Translations under genes and position numbers: made by a program
NCBI RefSeq assembly: GCF_003574835.2
Contig: NZ_CP063196.1
Location: forward strand, 5,332,001-5,396,000
Length of the DNA stretch: 64,000 bases
Reading direction: 5' to 3'
DNA from: Thermobifida halotolerans
Lineage (GTDB): Bacteria; Actinomycetota; Actinomycetes; Streptosporangiales; Streptosporangiaceae
Shown here: positions 61,781-64,000 of the stretch, piece after piece
Numbering within the stretch: position 1 is the stretch's first letter
How the letters are laid out: each line of letters starts with the position of its first letter
The notes under the pieces: model-generated
Told to the model about the DNA's origin: nothing
The model's database searches: none
What the model saw: the letters and a program-made list of their open reading frames with translations, nothing else

Positions 61781-62241
61781 CGGACCAGCGGGCCGTCGGC
61801 CCCTCCGGTCACCTCGGGCAGCGCCACCACGGAGGCGAGGTAGACGGTGTGGTCGCCTGCCACGACCCGCTGCGTCACCTCGCACTCCACGGCGGCGACC
61901 GCGGAGTCCAGCACGAGCGCGCCGGTGCGCTCCCCCCGGTGGTGCGGCTCCGACGCCAGCAGCAGCCGCGCGCTGGGGCGTCCCTCGGCGGCGAACCGGC
62001 CCGCGACGGCCCGGTGCCGCGCGCCCAGCACGTTCACCGCGAAGCGGCCCTGCCGGTCGATCACCTCGGCCAGGTAGCTGTCCGACGCCACGCTGACCAC
62101 GACGATCGGCGGCTCCGCCGAGATCGACGCGAAGGCGCTGATCGTGCTGCCGATGTCGTCGCGGCCGTCGGCCACGGTCACCACGGTCACCCCGGTGGCG
62201 AAACGGGCCAGCGTCTCGGTGAACTCCGCGGCCGTGATCAC
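61750..62241 (-). CDS. Flavin reductase-like domain protein
   Basis: A protein of 163 residues of the flavin reductase/FMN-binding split barrel type: TETLARFATGVTVVTVADG, FASISAEPPIVVVSVASDS and FAVNVLGARHRAVAGRFA. Members reduce FMN/FAD for two-component monooxygenases or bind FMN. GTG 62241 overlaps the sppA stop by four bases (GTGA). The end of the gene is intact although it abuts the toxin remnant. No oxygenase partner is nearby. Confidence 0.85.
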   Translation of the reverse strand: MITAAEFTETLARFATGVTVVTVADGRDDIGSTISAFASISAEPPIVVVSVASDSYLAEVIDRQGRFAVNVLGARHRAVAGRFAAEGRPSARLLLASEPHHRGERTGALVLDSAVAAVECEVTQRVVAGDHTVYLASVVALPEVTGGADGPLVRYGGRYRTLG

Positions 62242-63950
62242 CGGATCTCCCACGTCCCCGGCATCACCAGCGGGCCCGCCGCGGGCAGACCCAGCCGGGC
62301 CGACACCTCCGCCAGCGGCCCCCACGCGCTCAGCCGCAGCCGCGCCTGCGCCGCCTTGTCCTCGCTGGACTCGGCCGGAACCAGTCGCTCCAGCGGTCCC
62401 AGCCGGGGGAAGTGCCGCACCGGGGCGAACGGCGGCAGCGTGCCCCGGTCACGGGCCAGCCGCACCGCGGTCTCCAGGCCGCCCAGTTCGTCGACCAGAC
62501 CCTTCTCCAGCGCGTCCCGACCGGTCCACACCCGGCCGCGGGCCACCTCGTGCACCTCTTCGCGGGTCATTCCCCGGCCCTCGGCGACCTTGGCGACGAA
62601 GTCGTCGTAGATGTGGTCGAGTATCGCGTTGACGCGCTCCCACTCGGTGTCGTGGAACGGGCGGTCGCTGCTGAACATGCCCGCGTGCCTGCCGCCGTCG
62701 ATGGAGTCGCTGGTGATGCCCAGCCTGCCGAGCAGCCCGGACAGCACCGCCTTGCCCACGAACACGCCGATCGAGCCGGTGATCGTCCCCGGCTGGGCCA
62801 CGATCACGTCGGCGCCCGCGGAGACGAAGTAGCCGCCCGAACCGGCGACCTCGCCCATCGCCACCACGACCGGGATGCCCGCCTTGCGGGTCAGGACCAC
62901 CTCGCGCCAGATCACGTCGGAGGCGGTGTAGGAACCGCCGGGACTGTCCACCCGGAACACCACCGCACGCACCTGCGGGTCCTGCCGGGCCGCGCGGAAC
63001 GCCGCGGCCACGGTGTCCGACCCCATCGCCGCGCCTCCGCCGAGCGGCGAGCGGCGGCTGTGCCCGGGGACGATCTGCCCCACCCCCGAGACCAGCGCCA
63101 CGTAGCCGTCGCGGTGCGCGGCCGGGACCCGGTTGACCAGGGAGCGGGTCCGCTGGTAGCGGGAGACGTACTGCAGGTGTGCGGGCTCCTCGGGAGTGGA
63201 CCAGCGGTCCAGCAGCTCCGCGTAGATCTCGTCCCGGTAGGCGACGCGGTCGACGAGACCGGCCTCCAGTGCCTCGGCGGCCAGGAACGGACCCCGGTCG
63301 ATGAGCGAGCGCACCGTGTCCTCGGACAGGCCGCGTCCGGTGCTGACGCCCTCCACGAGCTGCTCGGTGAACGACTCGACGATCCGTCCGCTGGCCTCGC
63401 GGTGCGGTTCGGTGAAGCCGCGCTCCGTGAAGACGTTGACGGCGGTCTTGTACTCGTGCCGCGCACCGGTCTGGTACTCGACGCCGAGCTTCTCGACGGC
63501 CTCGCCGAAGAACTTGTTCTCGGCGCTCACCCCGGTGAGCCCCACCGTTCCCGACGGCAGCAGCGCGATCTCGTCGAACGCCGTGGCCAGGTAGTAGGGG
63601 ATCGACCCGGGGCCGAACTCCCCGAACGACTCGCTCCACGCCACCGCGGTCCTGCCGGAGCGGCGGAACATGCCGACGGCCTGCCGTAGCTCCTGCACCT
63701 TGGCCATGCCGATCGGACGGGAGCCGATCTTGACGACCAGCCCCTTGACCCGGGGGTCGTGCGCGGCCCGCCGGATACCCTCGACGACGTCGAGCAGCCG
63801 CTGCCGCCGCATCGCCATGATCTGGCCGAGCGGATCGCCCGGCGTCTCGTCGGTGATCCCTTCGGTCAGGTCCAGTTCGAGAACCAGCGGGGCGGTGCGC
63901 CGCCGCCGGATCTTGGACACGGGGTCGAACAGCTTCGCGACATCCACCAT
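62238..63950 (-). CDS. sppA: Signal peptide peptidase SppA (67K-type)
   Basis: A protein of 570 residues with two S49 halves. The N-terminal half has Lys168 in HEYKTAVN, the C-terminal half Ser371 in GEVAGSGGYF, the Ser-Lys pair of the long form. RVDSPGGSY and TITGSIGVF are conserved. There is no evident N-terminal membrane segment, unlike E. coli SppA, so it may be peripheral or soluble. ATG 63950 is the start; family members degrade leftover signal peptides. It is the first gene of the sppA-flavin reductase pair. Confidence 0.9.
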   Translation of the reverse strand: MVDVAKLFDPVSKIRRRRTAPLVLELDLTEGITDETPGDPLGQIMAMRRQRLLDVVEGIRRAAHDPRVKGLVVKIGSRPIGMAKVQELRQAVGMFRRSGRTAVAWSESFGEFGPGSIPYYLATAFDEIALLPSGTVGLTGVSAENKFFGEAVEKLGVEYQTGARHEYKTAVNVFTERGFTEPHREASGRIVESFTEQLVEGVSTGRGLSEDTVRSLIDRGPFLAAEALEAGLVDRVAYRDEIYAELLDRWSTPEEPAHLQYVSRYQRTRSLVNRVPAAHRDGYVALVSGVGQIVPGHSRRSPLGGGAAMGSDTVAAAFRAARQDPQVRAVVFRVDSPGGSYTASDVIWREVVLTRKAGIPVVVAMGEVAGSGGYFVSAGADVIVAQPGTITGSIGVFVGKAVLSGLLGRLGITSDSIDGGRHAGMFSSDRPFHDTEWERVNAILDHIYDDFVAKVAEGRGMTREEVHEVARGRVWTGRDALEKGLVDELGGLETAVRLARDRGTLPPFAPVRHFPRLGPLERLVPAESSEDKAAQARLRLSAWGPLAEVSARLGLPAAGPLVMPGTWEIR

Positions 63951-64000
63951 GCCACTCAGGGTAGACGAGCCTTCCGGCCGGCCCCCCGGAGTCGGACCCG

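Overview
The window is about 70% G+C by eye. It carries GTG and TTG starts, WhiB, SigR-RsrA, DasR, Kgd and mycobacterial-type small conserved proteins, so it is chromosomal DNA of a filamentous-type actinobacterium. The family (perhaps Nocardiopsaceae/Streptosporangiales) is a guess. No prophage, insertion sequence, CRISPR array or rRNA operon was seen. Most genes are ordinary housekeeping or regulatory genes.

Layout. 1-5951: end of a PDZ-Lon protease, a PPA1309-family gene, a large UPF0182 membrane protein, and two identical initiator tRNAs flanking two small membrane-protein genes. 6032-8964: a MacAB-type ABC exporter. 9168-12383: aroA-rsgA-hisN. 12493-14617: OsmC, DoxX-like and SRAP (YedK) genes. 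14961-17179: a methyltransferase, then sigR-rsrA with a SigR-type promoter and two plausible starts. 17180-20627: a roughly 50% G+C island, possible small ORFs, and two HD-GYP-type membrane proteins, the second degenerate. 20909-29199: biotinylated carrier, thioesterase, acetolactate-synthase-like enzyme, dasR, pdtaS, whiB1, a lipid kinase, a membrane protein, sigF and its anti-sigma factor.

29343-37445: GNAT, a polar amino-acid ABC importer, NAD malic enzyme, an Scr1-type HTH regulator, a PadR-DUF4097 pair and a 57-residue DUF6104 gene. 37458-41156: kgd. 41759-48621: SDR, BlaI-like regulator, aminotransferase, methyltransferase, and a class A PBP with an acidic repeat-bearing N-terminus. 48699-51872: a glycosyltransferase-methyltransferase-prenyltransferase-like operon. 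52208-56900: MBL hydrolase, a membrane-tethered ECF sigma factor, nadA, and divergent nrtR. 56957-61225: HAD hydrolase and a glycine-betaine/choline-type ABC importer. 61311-63950: an antitoxin with a truncated PIN toxin, flavin reductase and sppA.

The order YlbL/UPF0182 ... aroA-rsgA-hisN / SRAP / sigR-rsrA / biotin carrier / pdtaS-whiB1 / lipid kinase / membrane protein recalls the M. tuberculosis Rv3193c-Rv3228 region, with extra genes here. The regulatory layer is rich: a SigR promoter (GGAAT-N18-GTT), a DasR dre-like box between dasR and pdtaS, Crp-type palindromes near whiB1 and between kgd and the SDR gene, an NrtR-type palindrome between nadA and nrtR, and repeats before the PadR operon. 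I did not find a clearly unprecedented multi-gene system. The best candidates for new biology are the tethered sigma factor, the HD-GYP/pseudo-HD pair with its low-GC leader, and the glycosyltransferase-methyltransferase-prenyltransferase cassette.
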